Assembly: GCA_019009955.1 (NCBI GenBank)
Contig: CM032233.1
Location: 123,956,001-124,020,000, forward strand
DNA: 64,000 nt
Source: Riptortus pedestris
Lineage: Eukaryota; Arthropoda; Insecta; Hemiptera; Alydidae
Reading direction: 5' to 3'
Part shown: positions 10,236-20,917 of the stretch, piece after piece
How positions within the stretch are numbered: position 1 is the stretch's first letter
Layout: the number at the start of each line of letters is the position of its first letter
Position numbers and translations under genes: made by a program
Notes under the pieces: model-generated
Database searches by the model: none
What the model was told of the DNA's origin: nothing
What the model saw: only the letters and a program-made list of their open reading frames with translations

Positions 10236-12132
10236 TATGAATTGCTCGTATATCTAATAAGGGCGAACAAATTATCTATTTCCTATTTCCTCCACCCTCT
10301 CAACCAAATGCCCTCCTTAGTTGATTGAAAGTGGTGGTACATAAGTAGACGGAACAAATGTTGTAAATATTAACTTTCAACATTTTAAGTCTAGGCGTTT
10401 TTGAGTTATGCGATATTAACAGAGTCTTCACGCGAAAATGAGTGAAAATGGGTTCAGGGGGGGGGTCTAAAACCGATAATAGCGTGAAATCCGAAAACTA
10501 AAAGTTTTTGCAGTTTCGATACTTCTTTTAAGGAAGTAAAAAAGCTATGCTTTTCAATGGCCAATTTTGGATCATAAAATTGTAGGAGGCAAAATATAAA
10601 TTCTTCTACGAGATATTATTGACCCACATTTTAAATAATAAGTTATTAATTTGTCGGCAGGGTAAGTGAATAAACCTCTTCTTCACTTTGAAATCTGTTT
10701 GTTATATGTTGCCCTAGATGTATCATAGCTTACAACAAAGGTTGAAAATTCAAAAAATTCTGAAACATTCTGAGCAAGTAGAGTAGTTCATCCGTAACAC
10801 CAAAATATTTTTGTTCGGGCGAAAGTACGATTTGAAGGGGTAAAATTACCTCTTGAAAAAAATCGTTTTTTTATATTTCTAAGTGAATATTTTTAGATAA
10901 TAATAGATATATAAAAAGTTTCAAATAATAGTTTTATGGTTTTTAATGTGCATTAAAACTTAAATCAGGTTTTTTTTAAATGTCATATTTTTTCTATTTG
11001 TAATGTAAACATTTTCCCTCCCCACCTCAGTTTTCAATATTTGTTTCATAATAAATCATATATCACATTTAATGACATATTCAACTATATATGTTAAAGT
11101 TGTATTCCGATCACAGTTTCCAAAAATGAGCTAAAAATACCTTTATTGCATATTGCATATGGTACATTTATGGCGACAGTTTTAAACAGCGGGGGGGAGG
11201 GAACATTTTTGAAAAACGTGACATTAAGAAAACTCTGGTTGACCAGTTTTCAAGTACAATTAAACGCCATGAAACTATCATTTGAAACTTGCTTCATGTC
11301 TGACATTTGATCTGGTTCATCCTAACAATAGTAGAGGACAAGGCCTTTTTATTGATCCTGATCAATTGGTTCCTTAAACATCCAGCTTATTCCAGAGATG
11401 CCATATCTATTACCGTTTTAGGAATATTCACTCAGGAAAATAAAAACCGATTTTTGTCATGAACTACCATACATTTTACTCGCATTTGCACGCAAAGTTT
11501 CAGAATCTTTTGAATTTTCGGGGTCACTAACAACCCTTGTTAGATATACTCACTATAGAAGTGTTCATCGAGCTTAAGCAATTGTTGAATGAGAGCGGCT
11601 GATGACAGAAAGGTCTTTGGAATAGTGTAAAGTTGACAAGTAATGGCCTAGTGTAAATAATTTAAGGCCTTGAAGAGGTATATATATAATTTTAAAGTGT
11701 AGGAGTACTGGGTACTAGGTAAAAAAAAACATCTTATTTACCCGTATTTTCACCCCAACGTGTTTTGAGAATTGTAGCTTCATGTGAAGTGAGTTCTTTT
11801 TCTTTCGAATTTTTATAATCCTTCTGTTTATGATTAATAAGTCTGTGGAAGCCCTCACTAAAAAATCTTAATTCTGAATCGACTCTAATGAACCTTCTGG
11901 AAATTGAAGAAAACTGCCAACGAATCATATTTATGGGCGAAAACTACACAAGAGTAATACATATATCAATGCCTGCTGTATTTAGAAGTTACAATCCAGT
12001 GACCACTTCTTCTTTATTCATCTACTCAATGATTTTGTTCATTTTGATGAATGTTCTCTGATGTTTAGATTGACAATCTTTGATTTATCTAAGAATATAT
12101 TGAATTTACTCTGCTTCAAAGTTAGGTCACTA
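10236..12132. other. Unassigned stretch, partly a diverged dispersed repeat
   Basis: No gene recognised. About 10380-10540 shares ordered short matches with about 25190-25350 (TTTTTGAGTTA, ATGGGT-C, GAAATC-GAAAA-GAAAA and GGAAGTAAAAAA-like blocks), so it may be an old dispersed repeat. G tracts lie at 10458 and 11193. A 64-codon minus frame at 11734-11928 is unassigned. Confidence 0.4.
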
Positions 12133-12440
12133 TCAAGATTTAAGGGCTACATTATGTAGTTGCATCCATTGTGTTGTTTTAGAAGCTGCTGTTTTCATAA
12201 TGCTATACCCACTGAAATCCATAAGATATTTGATGTCTTCAAAACCGGATTATATAGGCATCCCTCTTCCCTTTTACCCAAGGATCGTACCTCTAAATAT
12301 ATTTGCGATGAAGTTGTTGTGCCTTGTGATATGCCCAAGAAGTTTCACTCTTCTTTTTCCCTTGGCCTTGACACGACTTCTGATTTCAGTTACCTCATTT
12401 AGAACTTCCACGTTAGATTTTTTTGAGTCCTCGTTCTAGT
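12133..12440 (-). pseudogene. RTE-type retrotransposon ORF C-terminal relic
   Basis: The minus-strand translation reads VKAKGKRRVKLLGHITRHNN, then KGRGMPI, GFEDIKYLMDFSGYSIMKTA and KTTQWMQLHNVALKS before a TGA near 12133. This matches the familiar tail of endonuclease-reverse transcriptase elements (RR-K-LGH-RH, KRGRGRPR, a terminal QW). Two in-frame stops interrupt it. Only the extreme C-terminus survives. Confidence 0.8.
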
Positions 12441-13050
12441 CATTCTAGGCCAGACCAACATTTCCATTGCTTCCGATCTATCATATTCCATTTTATAATT
12501 ATTATTTGGAATTTCCATGGTGCTAAGCAGGGAGTAAATTTGGACAGTGGTTTCCCATTGCCTTCTGTCCTAGTCAGTCAAAATTTAGTGTCACAGATAC
12601 AGCCATTACCTCAGTTGTAAAAGGGGGTGCCGATATCAATCCTACGAACCAGTATCCCTTGGGCTATTAGAATGTAATTTCACAAAATTCTCAGTTATTT
12701 ATTTATTTTTTCGTTACATTAAACTGCATCTAGTGTTAAGCCGGTAGGTGGATCTACATTTTCAGGAACAAATGAGCTCCCTTCAAGAAAGTCAAAAACG
12801 TTTTTATGCCATCTTCGTCGTTTCAAAGGAATTAAGGTTTTAAGCTTGATTTAAAGTTCATTTATTTTCTTGGAAGATCGTATTTAAGAATATTTGTTGT
12901 AGGCGGGTGGGAAGAGGCTTTCCAATAGGTAGCTATGGGGTTAATTTGGTTTTTCCAATTCGAAAACGAAACCCCTTTTTCTTCCTACAGTATTTCAGGG
13001 CACGGCAGCTTCTTCAATTTGTCAGGCTCCCACATTTTAAATATGAGTTT
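12441..13050. other. Unassigned stretch
   Basis: Contains GTGGTTTCCCATTGCCTTC near 12547, a phrase also seen in unrelated retroposons, but no family could be assigned. No supported coding region. Confidence 0.35.
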
Positions 13051-13055
13051 TTAGA

Positions 13056-13290
13056 AGAGGTCGTACTCATGGCGCGATTTTCGAAGAATTTCCACAAATT
13101 CCATCAATCCTACCAAGGAGATGACAAAAATGAGGTCCGTTCAAAACTGTGTTATATATATAAAAATAAAAGTTCTATGATAACAATATTTTGGTATTTA
13201 AGCTTCAAATAAAGTGCTTCATAATATAACAGCTAATTGTTATTATGACATGAGCAGGAGTGGGGGTTTACTGAATACCGAAAACGACAA
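13056..13290. mobile_element. Rearranged family A pieces
   Basis: 13056-13150 is a minus-strand 3' cap without its palindrome (GAGGTCGTACTCATGGCGCG to TGAGGTCCGTTCAAAACTG). About 13165-13287 is a plus-strand beta-module piece (GGTATTTAAGCTTCAAATAA, TGACATGAGCAGGAGTGG). The opposite orientations on either side of a short TA tract indicate recombination at the microsatellite. Confidence 0.75.
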
Positions 13291-13732
13291 AAAGTCCGTC
13301 ACGCAGGAGCTGCGTAAACTAACCAAATTTCCGACGTGAAGTTTTACAATAGAGAAATTTCACGAGAGTCAAGCAGTTAAGGAAACGGCCGAACTAGCTT
13401 TTGGCGGGAAAGTCACCCGTCCGTTAGCCGCCCAGATTTAATAAAAATGCAAATATCTCGGTTAATATTCAAGACAGAGAATAAATGTATATAACAATAT
13501 TTATAGTAAATTTAATTTGCAATAAGATTGATTCTGTACAATATTTCGATCCGACGTATAGTAACAGAAATATCTCGAATTTTCGAAAATCCTCCCCTCT
13601 AAACCCCTCCCCCTCCCACTGGTCCGATTTCAGCCGTTAACGAACTTGATCTTTCTTTTTACATAAAACGACTAAATATCGAGTTTGGTAACGATCAAAC
13701 AAAAATTGTGGCCGGCAGAGCGGTAACAGACA

Positions 13733-13788
<56 letters not shown>

Positions 13789-13918
13789 CAGTTTTGAACG
13801 GACCTCATTTTCGTCATCTACTAGGTAGGATCGATGGACATTTGAAGAAAAATTTCGAAAATTCCGTCATGAGTACAACCTCAATAGCTGATTTCCCTTA
13901 AGGGAAATCTGCTAAAAA
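13291..13918 (+). mobile_element. Family A, complete copy (alpha module)
   Basis: Starts AAAAAGTCCGTCACGCAGG, with the 5' hairpin (CGCAGGAGCTGCG) and an alpha module (GGAAACGGCCGAACTAGC, GGCGGGAAAGTC). The core runs to AGAGCGGTAACAGACAAA, then (TA)n at 13736-13781 and the 3' cap. It ends in the intact palindrome GATTTCCCTTAAGGGAAATC plus TGCTAAAA. No flanking duplication is seen. Confidence 0.92.
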
Positions 13919-13949
13919 GACACATGTCTCGGTTAATAATCAAGATAAT

Positions 13950-14503
13950 GAAAAAAAGTCCGTCACGCAGGGGCTGCATAAACTAAGCAGATTTCCCACG
14001 TGAAGTTTTACAATAGAGAAATCTGCCTAATAACAACTGTAGTAGTAAGAAACCTCTTAACCTAAAACATTATTTAGGGCGTAATAACCCAGTAGTTTCT
14101 AGCCCCAAAAAACAGTTAACCTAACCTCTAAACCTATTCACGAGGGACGATTGGTTATGGAAACGGCCACCAGAGCTCTCGGCGGAAAGTCCGAACATAG
14201 CCTACTGGTACACGCAGAATACAAATGCAAATATCTCGGTTAATATTCAAGATTGAGAAAAAATGTATATAACAATATTTATAGAAAATTTAATTTGCAA
14301 TAAGATTGATTCTGTACAATTTTTCGGTCCGACGTATAGTAACGGAGATATTTCGAATTTTCGAAAATCCTCCCCTCTAATCCCCCCTCCCACTGGTCCG
14401 ATTTCAGCCGTTAACGAACTTGATCTTTCTTTTTACATAAAACGACTAAATATCGAGTTTGGTAACGATCAAACAAAAATTGCGACCGCTAGAGCGGTTA
14501 CAG

Positions 14504-14546
<43 letters not shown>

Positions 14547-14685
14547 TATATATATACAGTTTTGAACGGACCTCATTTTCGTCATCTCCTGGGTAGGATC
14601 GATGGACATTTGAAGAAAAATTTCGAAATTTCCGTCATGAGTACAACCTCAATAGCTGATTTCCCTTAAGGGAAATCTGCTAAAA
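13950..14685 (+). mobile_element. Family A, complete copy (alpha module, extended)
   Basis: It has the same ends as the preceding copy, in direct tandem about 30 bp downstream. The alpha module holds an additional segment (GCCTAATAACAACTGTAGTA, CATTATTTAGGGCGTAATAA) that recurs in reverse at 55983-56224. The (TA)n tract lies at 14505-14560, and the terminal palindrome is intact. Confidence 0.92.
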
Positions 14686-14689
14686 TACG

Positions 14690-14957
14690 TATATGTCATG
14701 ATTTATAGAACATAATATTTAAAATAATATTGGCTCTAAACGAATTTTCGATCCGATGCATAATAACGGAGATACTGCGAATTTTCAAATTTCTCCCCCT
14801 CTAAACCAACCTCCCCTGGTCTGATTTCAGTCGTTAACGAACTTGATCTTTCTTTTTTCATAAAACGACTAGATATCGAGTTTGGTAACAACCAAATACA
14901 AATTACGACCGCTAGAGCGTTAACAGACAAATACATACACACACACACACACACACT

Positions 14958-15015
<58 letters not shown>

Positions 15016-15374
15016 TATATATATACTGCTCAAAAATGAATAGGGATATTGGTTTTTTTTTCTTATCCTATTAATTTTAATTAAATCGACCTTAATTAAA
15101 TAACTTTTTTTATGGGGGAAAAGACAATAATTTCTATTAAATATTAATGATATTTATAATTAAAAAAAAAATGCTAGGACCCATAAATACCACAAAACCT
15201 ACGAACCTACCAATATCCCTATTCATTTTTGAGCAGTTTATATGCAGTTATGAACGGACTTCATTTTCGCCATCCACTAGGTAGGATCGATGGACATTTG
15301 AAGAAAAATTTTCAAAAATTGAGTCATGAGTACGACCTCAATAACTGATTTCTCTTAAGGGAAATCTGCTAAAA
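14690..15374 (+). mobile_element. Family A, 5'-truncated, interrupted by MITE M1
   Basis: The core from about 14725 (TTTTCGATCCGATGCATAAT) to GCTAGAGCGTTAACAGACAA leads into (CA)n and (TA)n. Mobile element M1 (15026-15236) follows, then the 3' cap with a slightly mutated palindrome (TTTCTCTTAAGGGAAATC) and TGCTAAAA. Confidence 0.88.
15026..15236. mobile_element. MITE M1, 211 bp with 28-bp perfect TIRs
   Basis: Starts CTGCTCAAAAATGAATAGGG followed by ATATTGGT and ends with its exact reverse complement. The interior is AT-rich and non-coding. It sits at a TA in the family A microsatellite. The CTGCTCAAAAA-type terminus and TA target suggest a Tc1/mariner derivative (inference). The right flank TTTA is not a perfect TA duplication. 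Confidence 0.9.
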
Positions 15375-15544
15375 ACTGAGCTACCGCGAACTTAGGTGGT
15401 GAATATGCACGTGTAATTATACTGCAGTTGAAATTGACTGGTAATTAGATAGAGACGAGGTTTAGTTGTTTGTGCTTAATCCTAATCGGGATGACCCCAT
15501 CAGCCCGTTCATCGGTCAAGCCACCGCCCCCTCCTTCATCGGCT
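15375..15544. other. Short unassigned gap
   Basis: No feature recognised between two family A copies. Confidence 0.35.
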
Positions 15545-15789
15545 CATTGCAATAACTCCTCACGCAGGGGCTGCGTTAACTAAGCAGATATCCCACGAGC
15601 CTAACGTAATTGCATTTATCTCAAAACGTAAAAGTTCATTGAGAATATTATTTGGAATTCGGGTTGATATAGAATAAACGTATATAACAATATTTATACT
15701 ATATTTTATTCGCAATAAAATTGGCTCTATACAATTTTTCGATCCGACTTATAATAACGTAGATATTTCGAATTTTTGAGATATTTCGA
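15545..15789 (+). mobile_element. Family A, 5' half
   Basis: CCTCACGCAGGGGCTGCGTT, AAGCAGATATCCCACGAG and the core to about TTTTTCGATCCGACTTATAA and TATTTCGAATTTTTGAG. It is cut by family D sequence before the microsatellite. Confidence 0.8.
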
Positions 15790-15893
15790 AAATTGAATAA
15801 AAAAAAAATGATTACTTCAGAAAAACATCCAACTAATTTAAATTTTAAATTTATTAAACGATTTACGTGGTAATTATTTGTAAAAGGAATACA
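15790..15893. mobile_element. Family D fragment, left side
   Basis: TTATTTGTAAAAGGAATACA and its flanks match the family D interior at 33720-33760. They are also an inverted counterpart of 16713-16800, so the element was split by the family A copy at 15894-16483. Confidence 0.65.
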
Positions 15894-16483
15894 TTTTAGC
15901 AGATTTCCCTTAAGGGAAATCAGCTATTGAGGTCGTACTCATGACGCGAGTTTTGAAAATTTTCCTCAAATGTCCATTGATCCTACCCAGGAGATGACGA
16001 AAATGAGGTCCGTTCAAAATTATATATATATTTGCCTGTTAACGCTCTAGCGGTCGCAATTTTTGTTTGATCGTTACCAAACTTCATATTTAATCATTTT
16101 TTTGTAAAAAGAAAGATCAAGTTCATTAATAGCTGTCATCGGACCAGTGGGAGGGGGGTTTAGAGGGGGGGATTTTTGAAAATTCGAAATATCTCCGTTA
16201 TTATGCGTCGGATCGAAAAATTGTATAGAATCAATCTTATTGGAAATTAAAGTTTCTATAAATATTGTTTAATACATTTATTCTTTATCTTGAATATTTA
16301 CCGAGATATTTGCATTTGTATTGTGTGTGTGGTCGGTAGGAATCGGCTATGTTCGGGACTTTCCGCCGAGCGCTAGTGCGGCCGTTTCCGTAACTACTGT
16401 TATTATTAGGCAGATTTCTCTATTGTAAAACTTCACGTGGGAAATCTGCTTAGGTTACGCAGCCCCTGCGTGACGGACTTTTT
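15894..16483 (-). mobile_element. Family A, complete compact copy (alpha module)
   Basis: A 590-bp copy with both caps intact: TTTTAGCAGATTTCCCTTAA at the left and CCTGCGTGACGGACTTTTT at the right. The microsatellite is only about five TA units. It is inserted within family D sequence, and a useful reference copy. Flanks (TACATT on the left, CTACCC on the right) show no duplication. Confidence 0.92.
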
Positions 16484-17228
16484 CTACCCACATAGTTTCA
16501 TGTAAAAAACAGAAACCAGTTTTTCCTTTGCACTTCTAAACTTACAGCTAGTTATTTACAAATGTTCAAAAATGCCCACTTCAATAGACAACATCTGAAA
16601 TTCCTCTTGGTACTGCAGATTTCTCCTACTGAATTGATTGCCAATCTGAATTTTTTTTTCATGTCTTCAATATTCTTCGACCAGTTTTGTCACAACTATG
16701 CCGGTGGAAAAATGCATTCCTTTTACAAAGTAATTACTACTTAATTACATTAAAATAAACTTAAAATTTAAATTAGTTTGATATCTTTTGAAGTAAACGT
16801 TTTTTGGATTCAATTTTTTATTTTAGAATCCATTCCATTTCCCGTATACTTGTTTCAATGATAATTTTGTTGGGTGCAACCTTTATGTAGGAGCATTTTT
16901 CAATAAAATGTGCCGTTCCTGCAATAAAGGTTGGTGCGTTTTACGGCTAAAGGATGCATCAAATCGAAAAATTCACTGATATAAACTCGTATATTAATGT
17001 AATCGTAGAATCTGATTTTCTTCAAAATTCCGTCATAAAACGTATGGCATTCCATTGGAAATTCATAAGTTATGGTCGCTGGAGAAGTACCTGGAGGAGG
17101 TTATGAGGTTGAATATGGACTGAAAAGTTTCTTCAGGGGTCACAATTATGGCACACCAACTCTCAGCCTTTTATTAATACAATTGCAGATTTTAAGGGGG
17201 GTTGCACGGAAACTTGGGACACTCTGTG
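16484..17228 (+). mobile_element. Family D fragment, right side with TIR
   Basis: The last 400 bp match the right TIR of the D copy at 33197-34462 (GTATGGCATTCCATTGGAAA, GGTTGAATATGGACTGAAA, GGGACACTCTGTGTA). The upstream interior is diverged. Small frames here (16562-16744, 17072-17266) lack conserved domains. Confidence 0.75.
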
Positions 17229-17938
17229 TAATCGTTTTATGTAAAAAGAAAGATCAAGTTCGTTAACAGCTGAAATCGGGCCAATGATTGGGGGAGGGGG
17301 TTAGGGGGAACATCTTGAAAATTCGAAATATCTCCGTTATTAGACATTGGATCAAAAAAGTGCATATAACTAGACTAATTGAAAATCTAATGTTTTATAA
17401 ATGTTGTTCTACTTGTTTGCATATTTTCAGCATCATGAATATTAACGGAGATATTTGCATTTTAACAAATTTCTCAAAGTTACCAAACTCGGAATTTAAT
17501 CGTTTTATGTAAAAAGAGAGATCAAGTTCGTTAATGGCTGGAATTGGACCAGTGGGAGGGGGATTTAGAGGGGGGATTTTTGAACATTCAAATTATCTCC
17601 GTTATTAAGCGTCGGATAGAAAAATTGTATAGAATCAATCTTATTGCAAAGTAAATTTACTATAAATATTGTTCTATACGTTTATTCTGTATCTTGCATA
17701 TTAACCGAGACATTTGAATTTGTATTGTGTGAGGTCGGCAGAAGTCGGCCTATTTCGGGACTTTCCGCCAAAAGCTAGTTCGGCTGTTTCCGTAACTGTT
17801 TGTCCCTCCTCACTGTTCCTCCCACGTGAATTGGTTTAGAGATTCGTTACTAATGCCGTAGGCAGATTTCTCAATTGTAAAACATCACGTGGGAAATCTG
17901 CTTAGTTTACGCAGCTCCTGCGTGATGGACTTTTTTTT
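17229..17938 (-). mobile_element. Two fused family A partial copies
   Basis: 17229-17465 holds a core fragment. At about 17470 the core begins again (AAGTTACCAAACTCGG) and runs through the alpha module (GGGACTTTCCGCC, GGCTGTTTCCGTAACTG) to the 5' cap CGCAGCTCCTGCGTGATGGA. The 3' caps are missing from both, consistent with breakage at the (TA)n position. Confidence 0.85.
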
Positions 17939-17999
17939 TAGTTTTTTTTTTAGTCAGGAATACATTTTTATGAAATTTCAGATTGCTCAGCTTGCGCCT

Positions 18000-18400
18000 A
18001 TTTATATTTATTCCAAATTAAATTTGTTTAATAACCTTTCCAGAACCAGAATAAATATTTCCTGTGAAAGAGATTTATCATCCTGCCTGATTCTTGTAAA
18101 ACAATGTCTCCCTTCCTATCTGTTTGGATAAAGATTTTCATCATACAGTGCTTGTATTAACCTTTTATATTTAGCTTGTATTCATGCATCGGCCAGATCT
18201 TCCAACATTGCTTCATTGAAGATAGAATTAAAGGCAACTCTAAAGTCCACAAAATATTAATATAGTGGAAAGTTATACTCTTTTACCTTCTCAATTAATC
18301 TGTCCACCGTTTGCAAGTGGTTGAGCGCAGAGTAGCCTTTTTTCTAAATCCAGCCTGCACAGAATTTAGATAGTGGTAGTAAGCTAAAATGCAGTAATGG
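18000..18400 (-). pseudogene. Non-LTR reverse transcriptase relic (RTE/CR1-like)
   Basis: The minus strand reads SALNHLQTVDRLIEKVKEYN, FPLY, FVDFRVAFNSIFNEAMLEDL, KYKRLIQALYDENLY, FTRIRQDDKSLSQEIFILVL and LERLLNKF. The blocks correspond to RT motifs around VDFxxAFDS and GVRQGDxLSPxLF. There are several stops and at least one frameshift near 18335. No YADD block remains. Confidence 0.75.
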
Positions 18401-18904
18401 TACTTAAACTCATTATAGAATCTTATTTCTTATCAGACAGCGGATTCATGTAGATTTGGATTTTTTCTGTCCCTCATGTGAGCAGTAAGAAAATTTATAA
18501 GTTGTCAAATGGTTTAGGGGTGGTGTCAACACCCGCCTACCCACATCCTTCCACCTTACCCACTCTCTCTTCATTCCCTTTACTGTTCAATATAACCGTA
18601 CCAAAATGTTTTACAAAGAAGTGTGGCTTCAATTCAGGTGTTATTTCAGGGGTAGAAGAATATGTTCTGAGAGTGGAAGCGATGATCATTAGCGGTTTTT
18701 AGTATATATTATACATTAATGGAATCAACACTAAAAAAACTGTGATTTTTAACACCCCAGACAGTAACATAGTGTACTCCCATACTAGAGGTGTGGTGGG
18801 CTAACTGTCCAATCTGACTCTGAGGATGGAAAGAATTAAAACATAAATTAATTAATTTAATATTTTGTTTAAAGCTAAGAAAACGTACAGTATATACCCG
18901 TAGA
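18401..18904. other. Unassigned stretch
   Basis: A 74-codon frame at 18478-18702 has no recognisable domain. Nothing else was supported. Confidence 0.35.
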
Positions 18905-19323
18905 TTAAAAATATGACATGAGTAGGAGTGGGTTTTACTGAAGGGTGTTATACTAAAAAATCCAAATATCTCGGTTAATATTCATGATAAAGACAATATT
19001 TGTATATCAACATTTAAAGTTACTTAAATTTCCAATGAGATTGGTTCTATACAATTTTTCGATCTAATAACGGTAATATTTCAAACAGTACAAATTCCCC
19101 TCTTCCAACCCCTCTCCCCCACTTGTTCGTCTTCAGCTATTAACAAACTAGTTCTTTAGTTTTTGCGTAAAACACTTAAATAGCGAGTATTGTAACGATA
19201 TTGCGTCACAAAAATTTCGACCGTTTGTGCGGTAACGAACTCCATCTTTCTTCTAAGATAAAATGATTAAATATCGACTTTGGTAACAATCAAACCAAAA
19301 TTACGACCGCTAGAGTGTTACCA

Positions 19324-19384
<61 letters not shown>

Positions 19385-19492
19385 AATTTTGAACGGACCT
19401 CGTTTTCGTCATCTCCTTGGGTAGGATCGTCATTCAAAAATCGTGCTATGAGTACAACCTGAATAGCTGATTTCCCTTAAGAGAAATTTTAT
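18905..19492 (+). mobile_element. Family A, 5'-truncated with long (TA)n
   Basis: A beta-module remnant (GACATGAGTAGGAGTGGG), core with an internal partial duplication of the CGATATT-to-AAATATCGA part near 19140-19270, (TA)n at 19329-19380, and a 3' cap ending in a decayed palindrome. Confidence 0.85.
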
Positions 19493-19531
19493 AAAAATGG
19501 GTGTATTCGTTGTGAATTGTTTCGTGGAATG

Positions 19532-20097
19532 AAAAAATTTCGTCAATCAGGGGCTGCGTAAACTAAGCAGATTTCCCACGTGAAGTTTTACAATAGAGAA
19601 ATTTCACGAGAGTCGAGCAGTTAAGGAAACGGCCGAACTAGCTATTGGCGGGAAAGTCACCCGTCCGTTAGCCGCCCAGATTTAATAAAAATGCAAATAT
19701 CTCGGTTAATATTCAAGATAGAGAATAAATGTATATAACAATATTTATGGTAAATTTACTTTTCAATAAGATTGATTCTGTACAATTTTTCGATCCGACG
19801 TATAGTAACGGAGATATTTCGAATTTGTCGAAAATCCTCCCTCTAAACCCACCCCCTCCCACTGGTCAGATTTCAGCCGTTAACGAACTTGATCTTTCTT
19901 TCTACATAAAACGACTAAATATCGAGTTTGGTAACGATCAAACAAAAATTGCGACCGCTAGAGTATATATATACTCACAGTTTTGACCGTACCTCATTTT
20001 CGTCATCTATTTACTAGGTGGGATCAATGGACATTTCGAAAATTCCGTCATGAGTACAACCTCAATAGCTGATTTCCCTTAAGGGAAATCTGCTAAA
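19532..20097 (+). mobile_element. Family A, complete copy (alpha module, minimal microsatellite)
   Basis: The 5' cap (CAATCAGGGGCTGCGTAAAC) and alpha module resemble 13291-13918 almost base for base. The core is followed by only GTATATATATAC, and the 3' cap ends in an intact palindrome plus TGCTAAAA. The microsatellite length varies while its position does not. Confidence 0.92.
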
Positions 20098-20584
20098 ATG
20101 GGGGTTCCAATTTGAAATAAGGAAGTTGTTAGGAGGTTAGGGGTAGCTATGGGTAGAAAGATGTTGATGATGATGAATAGATGTTGGGAGAATGTTGTGA
20201 TAAATGCAATTGAGAGATTATTACTAAATATTATTTCTTTTCCCCAATAGTTTTCTTTTGCCTCGATAGGTTTTCTTCGAGGAAATCATTCCCCAAAGAA
20301 AAATCTTGTGAAAGAGTAATTTCATTATAATTCTAGTGTCGTTGAGGCTGGTTAATCACCCAGGGGGCAGTTTATGCCTGCCATTATAGCTTAGCGGACA
20401 CATTACGGTCAAATTTTAACCTCAATATGCCACTTGTAATTAAAAGAATACAATAAATGAAGTCTTAGAATCACAAACTCGGAGTAATAACAATAATTAT
20501 GAACCATCAAAATCTAGCCAAAAAAATCGACACACAAATTTCTTTTGAATACACTAAATATAATATACTATATTATATAGTAAT
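20098..20584. other. Unassigned stretch
   Basis: No repeat or gene recognised. The sequence is AT-rich. Confidence 0.35.
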
Positions 20585-20812
20585 GGGGCTCAGGTTAGCC
20601 ATGCGAGTTAAAGCGTTGACCTTTATCTCACATGGTAAACCTAGAGTGGCGAGTTCGATTCTTGCCTGGGCAAAGGAAATTATTTAGTGACGAAATTCAT
20701 TAAATAACGTCCTAAAATCCCACCCTGGCTAGAAAAGGGTGGTAACCTGTAGATAACCCGTCCCGATTAGCCTAAGTTGCAAAAAGTGGACGTTAATAAA
20801 TAATAATAATAT
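20585..20812 (+). mobile_element. tRNA-derived SINE S1, best-preserved copy
   Basis: The head GGGGCTCAGGTTAGCCATGC with GAGTTAAAGCGTTG resembles a tRNA box A region, and GGCGAGTTCGATTCTTGCC holds a box B-like GTTCGATTC. A tRNA-unrelated body follows (TCCCACCCTGGCTAGAAAAG, TAACCCGTCCCGATTAGCCT), then AAAAAGTGGACGTTAATAAA and an (AAT)n tail. Both halves of a pol III promoter are visible. A processed tRNA-like fold is unlikely to be a working tRNA. Confidence 0.88.
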
Positions 20813-20817
20813 ACTAT

Positions 20818-20878
20818 AAATTTCTTCAAATCTCCATCTATCTTACTAAGGATATGTCGTAAAGTAGGTCCGTTCTAA

Positions 20879-20917
<39 letters not shown>

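Noticed and set aside
11734..11928. 64-codon basic minus-strand frame as a small gene
   Set aside because: No domain, repeat or promoter context was recognised. The length is within chance expectation for this window.
20585..20680. A functional tRNA gene
   Set aside because: Box A and box B words are present, but no full cloverleaf is apparent and the same head occurs in dispersed copies with a SINE body and tail.
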